Shown here: positions 10,580-21,530 of the stretch, piece after piece
Layout of the letters: each line of letters opens with the position of its first letter
How positions within the stretch are numbered: the first letter of the stretch is position 1
Assembly: GCA_011037195.1 (NCBI GenBank)
Contig: JAAEAF010000123.1
Coordinates: forward strand, 1 to 64,000
Source of the DNA: Triatoma infestans
Lineage: Eukaryota; Arthropoda; Insecta; Hemiptera; Reduviidae
Reading direction: 5' to 3'
DNA: 64,000 bases
Translations under genes and position numbers: made by a program
The notes under the pieces: model-generated
Told to the model about the DNA's origin: nothing
What the model saw: only the letters and a program-made list of their open reading frames with translations
Database searches by the model: none

Positions 10580-11185
10580 TGTCGCTTATTTAGAACCCCG
10601 TAAATTTGAATTACTTAGATTTCGTGTGGCAGTTGGTTTTTTGGCCACCAGGCGGATTGTACTATTCACTCCGGAGGTTATGAACCCTGTATTATTTAAA
10701 TTTTGTATTTATAATAATCTCTGATCACTCTTTAAGTGTGTAATATTTTTATTATTTTGGCTAAAACGCTACGAAGCCTCTATTTGAGCCCAGCTCAGGT
10801 ACTATTTGTCTTGCCTTCAGCCAATCAAATTCGTCCATTGACGTACGAACACTTTTGTCTGTCCGCCAAGGGAAGCGTCTCTTCTCTACCAGTCATTATC
10901 ACTCATTACTTTATGGTGTGTCTATATAGTACTGCTGTACTATTCTTACTTTGGATAACCACTTCTTCTTGTGCGTGGTTTATCAGTGAAACTGCATTTT
11001 TATAGTGGAAACATCATTTTTCTTGGCCTTACAGCTCAAAAATACCATCAACTATTGCAGTTGCACAATTTTATAGTCGATTCTAGTCTCTGATCTGCTG
11101 AATCGTCATTTTACCAAGTTGGGCTGTTTGGATACTTCAAACCAGTTTTCAGTCAATTTATTCTCGCAACAGTTAGTATTCCAAG
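10580..11185 (+). mobile_element. BEL/Pao 3' LTR (truncated)
   Basis: Starts TGTCGCTTATTTAGAACCCC directly after the purine-rich tract GCAGGGGGCGG, a plausible polypurine tract. It aligns along its length with the minus-strand LTR at 61091-62203, including 'tattttggct(a/g)aaacgctac', 'tatttgagcccagctcagg' and 'tgtccgccaagggaagcgtc'. Alignment to the other copy stops at about 11185, so roughly 500 bp of LTR is missing. The frames inside are chance. Confidence 0.8.
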
Positions 11186-11199
11186 TTTAAAGAAAATAG

Positions 11200-11410
11200 T
11201 TCCTGACGGATAGGAAAAAAAGTAATTTAAAAAAAATATCTCGTTTAAATCATCTCAGGGAAATCAAGTTTGAACTTACTGTGATTTTTCGTATTTGAGA
11301 TATTTGGGCCATGAGATCACATAAAGGACCATAAGGCTAAAACACGTATCTCTTATTGAGGGAACTTGAAAATGTAATTAATATATTCCCGGTATAATGT
11401 TTATTTCCAT
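11200..11410 (-). repeat. dispersed repeat R fragment
   Basis: 'caagtttgaacttactgtga' followed by TTTTTCGTATTTGAGATAT is the minus-strand form of the R block that reads CTCAAAAACGAAAATTGCAG on plus. A poor, short copy. Confidence 0.5.
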
Positions 11411-12030
11411 AATTTGAAAATAATCGTAATACTTCCTTCTTACCAACAGCAACAGAAAGTAGAAACAATACAAACAAACCTTATCACAAAGAAGGAAGGG
11501 GAATCAATGTCTCAGATTTTTGTTTGTTACTTTGTCTATTTAAATCTTTTCAGATATCCTTAATTAAAAGCGACCCATCAGTTTAGGATTGGAATGTGAA
11601 TTTAACACAGAGATCTGTACGGCATATTTGTAGTATTTGGAAGTTGGGGTGTAACGGAGCCGGCAGTCCTGAAACCTGCCACATTCCAACCCAATGAATG
11701 CTGTATTCACGACAGCAGTTGAACTGTTGGATTGTTAGAAGGAGGCCTGACTGGCTGTAATTAACAAACATGGCGGTAGAGACTTGCCTATCCAGATTTA
11801 ATAGAAGCGAATGGTTGTTTTTTTTTGTTTTTTTTTGGAAGAGGTATACTGGCACGGAATTGTGGTTTAAAGGTGCCAGTTATAAAGCAACTTCAATAGG
11901 GTGTAGTCTGATTCAATACAATTACTTTAGCCTACAATATTTTTGCATACTTTTCATATACAATAATTACTTTCGTTGAAACAGAGGGGTTTTTACCTAA
12001 AATAAAAACTCCAGCATGTGTGAAATATTC
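11410..12030. other. no recognised gene
   Basis: Slightly GC-richer at 11640-11790 than its surroundings. Short frames run on both strands with no recognisable domain; the two opposite frames overlap across a T-rich tract and are probably chance. Confidence 0.4.
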
Positions 12031-12034
12031 AAAC

Positions 12035-12700
12035 GATTTTTACTTTCTCTTACTCCTGGTGAGAGGAAGTTTTGCGATCGGGTGAAATTTTCGAAATTGA
12101 GTTTTCACCGGAAACCGGTAATTTGAGGACCACTAAGTAAGAAAAAAATCTGATGTGAAACACTCACACAACTTTTACTCACTGCACTTTATTCAGATTT
12201 AAATCCTCAAACTTATATTTTTACTAAACGTTTACTTGTTTTTTTTTTGCACCAATTGGAGAATCTAAGCTTTACTGCTTTGATGAAAGCTCCCCCCTAC
12301 CCCCCACAAAACTTCTTCAAATGAACTTTTCCAGAAAAAAATTCCCAACAAAAGTAATAGATCTCTGAATTCATATTTAATGTAATCTATTAGTATTTTT
12401 ATGGTTAAATTTGTAGAAAGCTGAAATAACTTGAATAAAAGCGCACTTCCGGTCAACCGTTTTTCTTTAAATGCAGAATTTTGACAACATATTTATCTCT
12501 AATTAATCTTATAAGATGATTGAATTGTATAATAAATTAAGAACAGCACTTAAAAGGAAAACATAAATCCGCCACTTCACCAAAAAAAAAGAAAAACCAC
12601 CTTTAATGAATTTTCCTGAAAAATGTTTCATAAAAGTCTGTAGCTGTTTGTGTGTGTTATCAGTATTTAGATTATTAACATCTGTATTTTAGCTTTTTTA
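12035..12700. repeat. two repeat R fragments, opposite orientation
   Basis: 12035-12180 is plus ('ttactttctcttactcctgg', then a GAGTTTTCACCGGAAACC block, then TGTGAAACACTCACAC). 12240-12700 is minus (complements of 'caattaaatatgttgacaaa' and 'ttgaccggaagtgcg'). The head-to-head arrangement suggests independent insertion or inversion. Confidence 0.6.
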
Positions 12701-13300
12701 TTGCTACTATATGTGTTGAGAAAAAGTGAATCATGTTGCTTTACCTAGAAACGGGACCAGAGTTCAATTTCAAAGCGCTGGAAGCACCCCGATTGTATAT
12801 ACTATTCTGGCGAAAGGCTGTTTTCATTCTGAAATAGGTTTTTCATATTACTGTCTCCGGCTCAGTCATAGTGTATTATTTTACCAGATTCTCTTTCTTT
12901 AGCCCCACTTGATCTTACCGAGCCCGAAAAGACTTGTAAGGGGCGAGACTTCATATCATTAAAAATAATATGCGCGTAGCAATACTGCCTAATTTACAGG
13001 GAAAAAAAAATGTAAACTTTTGAGGGAAAGTTTGATGCTTTTCATCATGTTAAGCTGCCAAAAAAAAAAAAAACCTCGCCATTTTCAAATTCAGTCATCC
13101 ACAAAACATGGACAACTCTGGCCAAAAGAAGAGTAAGGCGGAAAGCATGTATTATCTATAAAACAGCTAAAAAAAATGATATCCAGTCCGTCTATTAAGA
13201 CGATACAAGTACACTGCTGGAAAACATTATCCAGCCAAAGATATTTTGTATTACTAGTGTCCTAGCCAGGACGGTTGAAAAGGTCAAGCCCAAAGTATCC
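12700..13300. other. no recognised gene
   Basis: AT-rich with A tracts near 13005 and 13060. No feature supported. Confidence 0.4.
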
Positions 13301-13308
13301 ATATCAGC

Positions 13309-13584
13309 TCACATGAACCCACCAAAAACACTAAAACTCAGAATACAATGGTTAGGGGGCAAAAAAAAAATCCTAAATAGAAAGGGGCTATAATATCGGT
13401 TGAATAAGTGGCTATACTGTGGTGTATAACCTATTGCAATAAAACCTTTCTGCTTTTCATGAGCAATCTCTCTCCATAGCTGCTGGGGGTACATCGTAGC
13501 TACAATTCCCTGCTTTAATATCCATAATATCGTTCGTATATACACAATAATAAAAAGCAAATAACAAAGAAAATATCTGGCCAT
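13309..13584 (-). CDS. uncharacterised 91-codon frame with N-terminal hydrophobic helix
   Basis: The frame starts at an ATG and opens MARYFLCYLLFIIVYIR, a strongly hydrophobic segment that could be a signal anchor. Then comes a polar middle with YPQQLWREIAHEKQKG and a second hydrophobic stretch after residue 70. Composition in the middle is less biased than the surrounding AT-rich DNA. No family recognised and no neighbouring exon or promoter seen. It may be a short membrane peptide, a decayed exon or chance. Confidence 0.2.
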   Translation of the reverse strand: MARYFLCYLLFIIVYIRTILWILKQGIVATMYPQQLWREIAHEKQKGFIAIGYTPQYSHLFNRYYSPFLFRIFFLPPNHCILSFSVFGGFM

Positions 13585-13869
13585 TCTATCTTATACATTC
13601 CTTTCTTTTTTCTGTAACACATGTTTATATTCAAAATAAGAGAAAGTAAAACCAGTTGATCAAAACTACAATTTCAAAAAAGTCTATTTAAATAAACAGC
13701 TGTTCTAATTAAACATATGATTTTGTACAAACTCATTTACAGGTACTTCTATTTATATATATATATATTTCGAATGTTGTTTAAATTAATTTTTTTGCTA
13801 GAATTTTTTAAAATAATTAATTAATTAATTAATGGGAATAAATATTCAAATATTCCAGAAAATTTTTTA

Positions 13870-14540
13870 CCTAGTAAGAGGAAGTATTGTAATCTTATCA
13901 AATTATCGATATTGAGTCTACATGGAAATATACGTTCTAAGGTTTCCTAAGTCAAAAAAGGTTTTTTTTGAAAATGTCTGCGTGTGTATGCGTTTGAACT
14001 GTTCAAACTTGATATTCCGTTCAGGTTTTACCATGGGATCCGACAGTAAGTAATCTGTCAAAATTCCTCAACCGTTGTACCACTTTACTGAATTTGGTTT
14101 ATTCACTTTTTTCAAAAATGGCTCCAACGATTTTCTTTAAAATTGCCATATAAACTACATATATTAAGAGCTACAACTTTTATTTGAAACATTTCTCTGG
14201 AAAAACTCATTTAAAGCTGTTTTTGGAGAAGTGGTGGAGTTATGTTTTTTAATAAAGTGCTATTTCAGATTATTAAATTTATTATCTAAGTAATATTAAT
14301 AGAATTAAATGTGTTGATAAAGTTCCTAGTTTGAAGAAAATGGTTGACCGGAAATGCGTTTTTACTGAACAGTTTTTTTTTTTAGGTTTTATGCGATTTT
14401 CTCAATAAAAAACACAATTAGATTTCTTTAAACTTGGTATACTAGCTATGAATACAGAGACCTATTCACTTTTGCTTGACACTTTTTTCCAAGTAACTTC
14501 ATTTAAAAGGTAGAGTGGAAGGTTATGCTTTCCACAAATA
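13870..14540 (+). repeat. dispersed repeat R, near full length
   Basis: Runs from AGTAAGAGGAAGTATTGTAA through the TCGATATTGAGT, CATGGGATCCGACAGTAAG, GGCTCCAACGATTTTCTTT, 'caaatgt(g)ttgataaagttcc' and GACCTATTCACTTTTGC blocks in the standard order. One of the most complete copies in the window. Confidence 0.75.
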
Positions 14541-14724
14541 AATCATATGATTGTTAATAGGTACGTAGGATATTAAGGAGTTCCTTAAGGAATACTCTTA
14601 TCAGGAAATTGTTATTTATTAACAATTATAAGAACCACTATAGTTAACTATAGGTAATGATGGGCATTGTTGTCTATTACGAGAGATCGCTGTCCGGATG
14701 CCGGCAGTTCACGGATGCCCATAG

Positions 14725-14976
14725 ATGTTGACGCGCCTAAAATCTAGTCCCATCAATAGAAAAGCAAAAAACAACAAAAAAGATATAAATACGAAGAAAT
14801 TGGAGACATCTGGCTTGAAAGCGGCTATGAATCATATAGTTAATAAGGAAAAAAGTCATCCAAGCGGCAGAGACAATCCGCATCCGGCCGGCGATGAAAT
14901 CGGACAGACCGAGACATCCGGTCCAGGAAATTGGGTTTATCCGACAGTTGGAAACAATCATAATTCCGTTCTGTAG
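14725..14976 (+). CDS. uncharacterised 83-codon frame, basic
   Basis: The frame starts at ATG and is Lys/Asn-rich in its first half (KAKNNKKD), with a Pro/Gly/Thr-rich second half (DNPHPAGDEIGQTETSG). The coding strand has a locally raised GC content at 14660-14960 compared with its flanks. No domain recognised. It could be the start of a decayed transposon ORF1; nothing nearby confirms it. Confidence 0.2.
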   Translation: MLTRLKSSPINRKAKNNKKDINTKKLETSGLKAAMNHIVNKEKSHPSGRDNPHPAGDEIGQTETSGPGNWVYPTVGNNHNSVL

Positions 14977-14999
14977 GGGAAAGTATAGGTAAGATGGTA

Positions 15000-16080
15000 T
15001 AAAATAAAGCTGTTCATGCCATATTAAGAAATTATAGGGCAGCAAAGAGGTTCATGTTAGCAGATCCTTAGTTTGCACGCTATCAATAATTTATAATATT
15101 TGATGTTAGAGTAAATTTGAGACTCTGATTGAGGCTGGAAGAGACCTAGTTCATCATAGTAATTTAGATTTTAGCCATAAAAGAAAAATTCTAAAAATAA
15201 AATTGATTTGACGAATACAAATGATTTACGACCGTAGGGTTGCCTTTTGCAAAAAATAAATAAATTAATTAAATATTACAAACCTAATAAAATATTTTTA
15301 TTAATATTGAAAAGTGGTTTTAAGATATCAAGGTCGGGCTCAAGCCTTGCTGGTAATACCATACTGGATTCGGATCAAGAAGGCCAGCAAATCTTTTAAA
15401 CAATAAACATCATTGGTCGAACAAAAACAAACTTACTTTTTGCAGACTTTTTGTAACAGTTTTTCATATAAAAATATGTTTATCTCTAGACTTATTACAT
15501 TTTATATATATATATGTTTGTTCGTATATATATATATATAGATAGGTAGATGTTTGTTCGTATAGAAATCCACTCCCCCCCCCCAATACAGATGGTTTCT
15601 ATATCCAATGAAACAGTTGTATATAACACTAAAAGAGCTGTATAATTCTTTTTACTGGTAAAAACCAACCAAATGGTAAAAGTTCCCACGTTTCGATTTA
15701 TTACCAACGAACAAATAAACAAAGCCCTTGGAGAACTTGGATACTCAAGTTTCATTGGTTTGTTATATGTGTTTTTGAGGAAGCTAGTAGCGGAGCCCGT
15801 ATTAAGGGGGAGAAAAGTAAATTGTAGTTTCAGAAATGTAATTATACGTCCCAGACATTGTATTTCTCTGTTAATTATTTATATATATATATATTTAGGA
15901 AAAGAGAAATAGAGAGAGTTTAGGAGAAATTTGTTTTTGGAAGTTTATTGTTTGTTAACAATCTTAAAATTTACACAGGTTTGTAGGTTCGTAGGTTAAT
16001 TTACACAGTTAAACAGGTTTGTAAATTCGGAACAAAAATCTGTTATGAAATTTCAAGCCCTACACTATCCCTTCTACTTG
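15000..16080. other. no recognised gene; TA tracts
   Basis: Contains TA-rich tracts near 15500-15545 and 15880-15895. Opposite-strand frames across 15500-15910 are crossed by these tracts and have no recognisable motif. Confidence 0.4.
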
Positions 16081-17060
16081 CTGGTCTTATCTTTTTACTT
16101 TCTCTTACTCCTAGTAAGAGGAAGTATTATTGTAATCGTGTCAAATTTTCGATATCGAGTTTTCACCGAAAATATCCGTTTTGAGGTCCCCTGAGTCCAA
16201 AAATGTGGTTTTTAGCAAATAGTCTTTGTGAGTGTGTGTGTGTGTGTGTCTGTGTGTGTGTGAACAGAATAGCTCAAAAACCAAAATTACAGAAAGTTCA
16301 AACTTGATATTCCGTATGGGTATCACCATGGGATTTGACAGTACGTTATCTGCCAAAATTCCTCGACCGGAGTTACCACATTACTCAATTTTTTATTTGT
16401 TGACTTTTTTTTCAATTTTCTCGAAAGTGGCTCCAACGATTTCCTTAAAATTCGCGTACAGAGGGATCTTTAATTTTTGTTGAAATATTTACCCGGGAAA
16501 ATGCTTTTAAGGGCACTTTTGTGGCGGCGCGGGTTGGGTTGTCCTCTAAAGTGCTATTTTAGTTTATTACACAATTCTACCATCTAAATAATATTAATTA
16601 CAATTAAATATGTTGACAAAAATTAGAGTTTAAAGAAAATCAGTTGAACGGGAGTGCGTATGTACAGTCAAACAGTTTTTTTCAGTTTTCTGCAATTTTC
16701 TCCATAAAAACAACGGTGATAACCTTTAAATTTGGTATACTGACTATGAATACTGAGACCTATCACTTTTGCTGTTTTCTCTTATTTCAAACTACTTTTA
16801 CTTTTTACCTTCTTCTCATAAGTCCCAGAAGTTCGAAAAGTGGTTTCTAAAAAATACAGGTGAAATATACGTTTTCAGGTCCCCTGAGTTAGAAAAGTGG
16901 TTTTAAAAACTGGTGTGTGAACGGCACAATTAAAAAACGAAAAATTACAGAAAGTTCAAACTAGATATACTGTTAGGGTATCACAAAGGAATCTGACAGG
17001 ACGTTACTTGCCAAAATTACTCAAACGGAAGTTCCACTTTATGCGCAGCAGAACAGATTT
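16080..17060 (+). repeat. dispersed repeat R, near full length plus second partial copy
   Basis: 16080-16830 holds all R blocks in order, with an internal (GT)n at 16232-16261, starting 'tactttctcttactcctagt'. A second partial copy follows at 16860-17060, beginning again at the CCCCTGAG block. Two copies in the same direction suggest a tandem arrangement. Confidence 0.8.
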
Positions 17061-17400
17061 TTTAAAATTTATTTTATTAACTAATTTCGGGCGTCTAGTA
17101 AAAAATATATTAATTACAGAATATTTCAAACAATAGTACGATAATTTTTTCTTTTAATTCCCTTTTTATTTCCCATTTGTCAGGTACTTCTACTATAAGT
17201 TATCTTGCTATTTATATCTGACATTTTTGAGTCATTCATTGATAAAGCATTTAACATTTGCAAATTTAAACCATTCTATGTTATAAAAACGCACGTCTTT
17301 TCATTCTTGTATGACTTATATTACATAAATAATCTTATTTAATACATTAATTTTTTTCTGTTGAATTATTTTAGTGCTTGAACATAGTTGTTATTTTATT
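17060..17400. other. AT-rich spacer
   Basis: No feature recognised. Confidence 0.4.
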
Positions 17401-17442
17401 TGAATGTATGTGGTGGCCCAGTCCACTAAGTATTGAAAGAGT

Positions 17443-17609
17443 TGTTTGTGCTTGGTTCTGCTGATCAGTTATATTTTTCGTTATGGCCTGCTTCTTGTTG
17501 TGTTCATCGGCCCGTTTCGGGCGTTCGCCCATCATCAGGATGTTTTGTCAAAACAGTGTGATAACACAGCATAATAAGCACTTGCACAGAGCAAATACAG
17601 TTTATACAC
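17443..17609 (-). mobile_element. tail-only PLE insertion with 12-bp TSD
   Basis: Minus-strand copy of the PLE tail (TTTGCTCTGTGCAAG ... hammerhead ... AAGAAGCAGGCC). It is flanked by the perfect direct repeat TATTGAAAGAGT (17431-17442 and 17610-17621), and the host sequence on either side rejoins the inverted-repeat element when it is removed. No RT sequence is present, so only about 167 bp of element inserted. Confidence 0.75.
17505..17542 (-). ncRNA. hammerhead ribozyme motif, cleavage site mutated
   Basis: CATC, CTGATGA, T, GGGC-GAAC-GCCC, GAAA, then CGGGCC, GATG. The core is the exact CUGAUGA consensus and stem I is intact, but the U of the GUC triplet is C here and stem III is no longer palindromic. 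Predicted inactive. Confidence 0.65.
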
Positions 17610-18639
17610 TATTGAAAGAGTATCTATTATAAAGACGGAAATCTGCGCAAGTGCTAATTCAATCAAAATCTAGTTTCTCGCAACAACATTAAAAAAGGAT
17701 TCAAACTAATCATTAATGCAATTAAACAAATAAATTATAGAAAATAGAAGCGTTATATATTTTATCAATTTTCTTTTATCCCACTAGTATGTACGGCAAA
17801 ATGAAATATGGCGGTGGATTTTGCATTTCCGCCTAATTCTCTTTTGCCTATTTTTTCAACAATGGAATATAAATTCTGAGTTTTTCCTTTATAGCTCACA
17901 TTAAATATATAAAACAGTAAATATTATGTTAGAAATAACTTCATTTTTTGGATTATTTCATAAAAGAATTTTATTGCACAATTTGATAATTTATAAAGTA
18001 CCTTTGTAGGGAAAAATTAGTAAAAAAATTCTAAACTAGATTTTTCATAAAAATAAGTAGGTATAAATAAATAACCAATCACACTGTAGAAGTGAAGGTG
18101 CCAGATGTGCGGGTAATTTAGGCCAATCAGAAATTTAGAATTATTATGTTGCTTACATTGGACATCTTCACTTCTACACTGTGATTGGCTAATTATTTAT
18201 AGCTAATTATTTCTAGGAAAAATCTAGTTTAGAATTTTTTTACTAATTTTTCCTCCGTAGGTATTTATAAATTTTCAAATAATGCTAAATACATTTTTTA
18301 TAAAACAAAATGCAAAAAATCAAGTTATTTCCAACATACTATTTACTTTTTTATATAATTAATGTGAGCTATAAAGAAAAAATTCAACATTTTCATTCCA
18401 TTGTTAAAAAAGAAATCAAAAGAGAATTAGGCAGAAATGATTCAATGAAAGTCCGCCATTTTGTATTTGGCCGATTATACTAGTGGGACAAAATAAAATT
18501 GATGTTAAACACCCATAAAAATTTCTCAAAGGAATTCATATTTAGTTAAAAAACTTTTCTTTGACCTGGAGTTTGTAGCTATTCATTATATTGTCCTTCT
18601 GTTTTTCAATGTATGTGGCGCAGTCTACATATTGAAAGA

Positions 18640-19020
18640 TTATTTCGAAAAACTACAGACTATGTAACTATGAAAATTGGACTATGAGAAAGTCTTGTGA
18701 GTTCACATCAGATTTTTTGTGGTAACTAAGCCAACCAAGAACAGTTTGCTACTCGGAAGAGTACAAAAATTCCAATATGGAGAACAGGAACAGAAAATTT
18801 ATTAAGGCAGTAAACTAAAAACAAATACAAGAAAGTGTGAATCATTTTAGTTTACTTTTAAATATGTTTTAAAAAGAACTTATCTTCTGTTCTGGTTTCT
18901 TTTCCCCGAATTGTCAATAATAAAGTGTCTCTCTTAGTTATTTAGCTCGGGTACAATTCGGCATGGCTTTGTTGAAACAGTTTCTTTGGCGAATTATTTT
19001 TTTTTTTTAAATATATTTAT
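18640..19020. other. AT-rich spacer
   Basis: No feature recognised. Confidence 0.4.
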
Positions 19021-19560
19021 TTGCATCTGTACAACACATATACTTGTACATCTGTACAATATATACATTGACAAATGTGTACGAACAACATATTATAAAA
19101 ATTATGTCACTGAGCCAAAATCTGCCAATTATGACACCCAGCCTACAACTGGGATAACGTGATGGTAGTGCTGAAACTCCCTAGTATGAATTAGATGGTT
19201 TAGAAAGAAGGAGGTCGTGTGGCCAACGGACGTCTTAAACGACCTGGAGGATTGTCAAGGTGGAAACGTGAGGAGAATGATTGGGCAAGAGAATTTGGGT
19301 GATCATCAAGTTTTTATGGAAATTGTGGTTGGTTCCGCAGAGCTGGAAAGGATCTAAGATATTGTCCGCGATAGCCTGCTTTAAAAAAAATAAATAAATA
19401 AATAAAGCAGGCTATCACGGAAAATATCTGATGATTTCTATGGAAATTTTGCAATCGGGAGGTGATATTAAGGTCGAGATGGAAAGTGCGATTGAAGACA
19501 TAATAGGCGAACATAATAGGTTAACTAATCATAACATAATATATAAATAGGCGGACATAA
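19020..19560 (-). pseudogene. jockey-like LINE C-terminal remnant
   Basis: Read on minus, FNRTFHLDLNITSRL (about 19510) matches the 'tiHrDL.i..v' block and DDHPNSLAQSF...LRRPLA (about 19300-19200) matches the 'HpN.La..L....RLkR' block that ends jockey-clade reverse transcriptases. The two are interrupted by a 114-bp PLE-derived insert (19325-19438). The same C-terminal block occurs in the jockey fragment at 24.1 kb. Only the end of the element remains. Confidence 0.6.
19325..19438. mobile_element. inverted pair of PLE 3' termini, 10-bp TSD
   Basis: The left half is minus ('ccgcgatagcctgcttt', plus the terminal block 'gtggttggttccgcagagct'); the right half is plus ('aaagcaggctatcacgg', AAAATATCTGATG). 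Both are the PLE tail downstream of the hammerhead, joined across a TAAA microsatellite. The insert is flanked by TATGGAAATT (19315-19324, 19439-19448) and removing it rejoins the jockey reading frame region. Confidence 0.65.
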
Positions 19561-20160
19561 TAGGTTAACTAATCGGCGAACAACATTGATTGGAAGAGAT
19601 TTTATCGGTTGTATGTTGGATGATTTTTTTTGCCAGAACCTCTCAATTCTGCTCTAGATATCCTTTGTTGGTATAAATAGTGCGAGTTTATTTGGCACTG
19701 ACATCGTGGATTTAGGTCCAAGTAGTCTTCTTGAATAGTCCTAGTCACGTCTGTTTAGTTCTTTTCTTTAAGTCTCATGGGTGGGTATCACGTTAGACTG
19801 GTAGATGTGGGTATGTCTGCGCTGTGATGTTTAGTCGTTGGCAGCTCCACTAAATAATGAACTTCTTCCGGTCTAACATTCTTTCAAATTAATAAAATCT
19901 AGTTCCAGTCAACTCTGGACGAATGCTTCTCCAAACTGTATAAGTTTTGTGATAGATATAATTAACTGATAATAATACGTGAGATAAATCTTGTTTTAAA
20001 TCTTTTTTTTTGGTGATAACTATGTATTTTTACCTGATGGTACTTCTGTTTTTGAATAATATGGTATGATTAAATCAAATTGACTTTTGAGATCTGAATC
20101 CAGAATATTGCTGTGGCAGTCTACGTGTTAAAGTCGCTCCTCCTCCAGAACCACCCTAAA
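19560..20160. other. no recognised gene
   Basis: Contains a short direct repeat of 'aataggttaactaatc' near 19503 and 19558. Otherwise nothing recognised. Confidence 0.4.
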
Positions 20161-20530
20161 AATGAAAACTTGATTAGTTTTCAAATACAAGTGATCGTTC
20201 TACATATGTCTAAATGAATAAAGTTTAAAGAAAAATCAAAGTTTTCCAGTCGTTTTCAAGATAATTGCAAAAAAAAAAAAAGGGAAAAAATCAATTGAGT
20301 AAAGCGGTATTTCCGGTTGACCGAAAACTTATTGTCAGGTTTCAACTAAACGGAATATAAAGTTTCAATTTTTCTGCGATTTGAGTTATGGTGACCCCTT
20401 CCCACACCACCCACTCCACACAAACAATCAGTTATTAAAAAAACTTTATCGAGCTCTAGTATCTTCAAATATATATTTCCGGCGTAAACTGAATTTACCA
20501 AATTCTCAGGTAATCATATCAAGAATTTAA
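20160..20530 (-). repeat. dispersed repeat R copy
   Basis: Minus-strand blocks: ACTTGATTAG, 'cggtatttccggttgaccga', CGGAATATAAAGTTT and TATATTTCCGG. Poorly preserved. Confidence 0.55.
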
Positions 20531-21530
20531 TGATCTATGCCGTCTGATAGGTATTTAAGGGTAATCAACTTAAGGGAAAAGTATGGACTTTCAAAAAAGC
20601 TGGTCAAACAGAACGGGTCAGATAAAGAGAAAGTCACTATGCAGATTCCCACCAAAATTTTTTTCTCCAAAGAAAATGATCGTAAAAACGAAATGAAAAT
20701 CCAAAGATATTTTCTTCACTTTTCCTAACAAAAAAAAAAAAAGAGGAGCTTAAAAACTTTGTAGTCACAACTCTCTTGTCATCTTCCACTTCTTTTGTAC
20801 CCACAGAACATGATGGACCTGCCTACCACCATCCAATCCGGCGAGAGTTATACACTCTCTAACATTAATAAGTAATTTGTTATTTAGATTTATTCCTCCC
20901 GGGGTAAACTCTCTGGGTAATCACTTAAGTTTTGGTGGATGAATTTGAAGTTCGTTGTGCTAAAACGAGGAAGTGGTGAAGTAAGAGTGAGTGAGTGAAT
21001 GTGTGTGAGTGAATAAGCTGACGAAGAAACATTAAGTTCTTGAGTGTATGAACCGAGGACAAAGAGAGCCCTGTATGATATAGTTGTATAACTTTTGGAA
21101 TAAAGATAGAGAGGGCAGGCTAGAGTGTGACAAAGATGAGAAACGCTATTACGTCACATCAGGACATAGTAGTGACGTGGTATTTTCTTGGTGGTACTGC
21201 AGCAACCTTGCCACCTACTGAAGAGTTCTGACACCGTAGTGTGCTCACACTAAACACAACTGTCACTATCAATACTTGCAACAACTAAAAGTGACTTGCT
21301 GAAATAGAGCGAGAGACAGAGAGAAAGAAGTTATATTCTTGTTGGTGACGTAATGCTTATTTAAATTTTTGTTTGCTTTCTGTCTACAAGTATCTCTTCT
21401 TGAATACGTAATTAGTTAAGAGGACTTTTTTTATTATTTCAGCAACCCAAGTTCATTTTAAATCAAGTCTAGGCAAGTAAAGTCCAGTCAAATCATTTTA
21501 CTTCCACAAATTTTTACTTTTTTACTTTCT
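20530..21530. other. no recognised gene
   Basis: The frame at 20537-20728 is Lys-rich and unrecognised. 20780-21350 is less AT-biased than its flanks and includes a GTGAGTGA-rich stretch at 20980-21020. No domain or splice structure can be supported. Confidence 0.35.

Larger units (their letters stand above)
17402..18640. mobile_element. long inverted-repeat (foldback) element
   Basis: Left arm about 17763-18106 and right arm about 18155-18504 are reverse complements for some 340 bp with scattered mismatches and small gaps, around a loop of about 48 bp. The arms share CCACTAGTAT / its complement, AATTCTCTTTTG and 'ttagtaaaaaaattctaaac'. Outer flanks repeat directly ('aatgtatgtgg..cagtc..' at 17403 and 18609). 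No coding capacity. A half copy lies at 60230-60665. The structure fits a foldback or MITE-like DNA transposon; the single-stranded form would make a long hairpin. Confidence 0.7.

Noticed and set aside
10440..11005. Two plus-strand frames of about 90 codons
   Set aside because: They span the end of the internal region and the 3' LTR; hydrophobic composition reflects T-rich DNA, not a membrane protein.
17763..18504. Palindrome as an assembly chimera
   Set aside because: The arms differ by many substitutions and small gaps, and a diverged half copy exists at 60.2 kb, so a simple read-joining artefact is unlikely.
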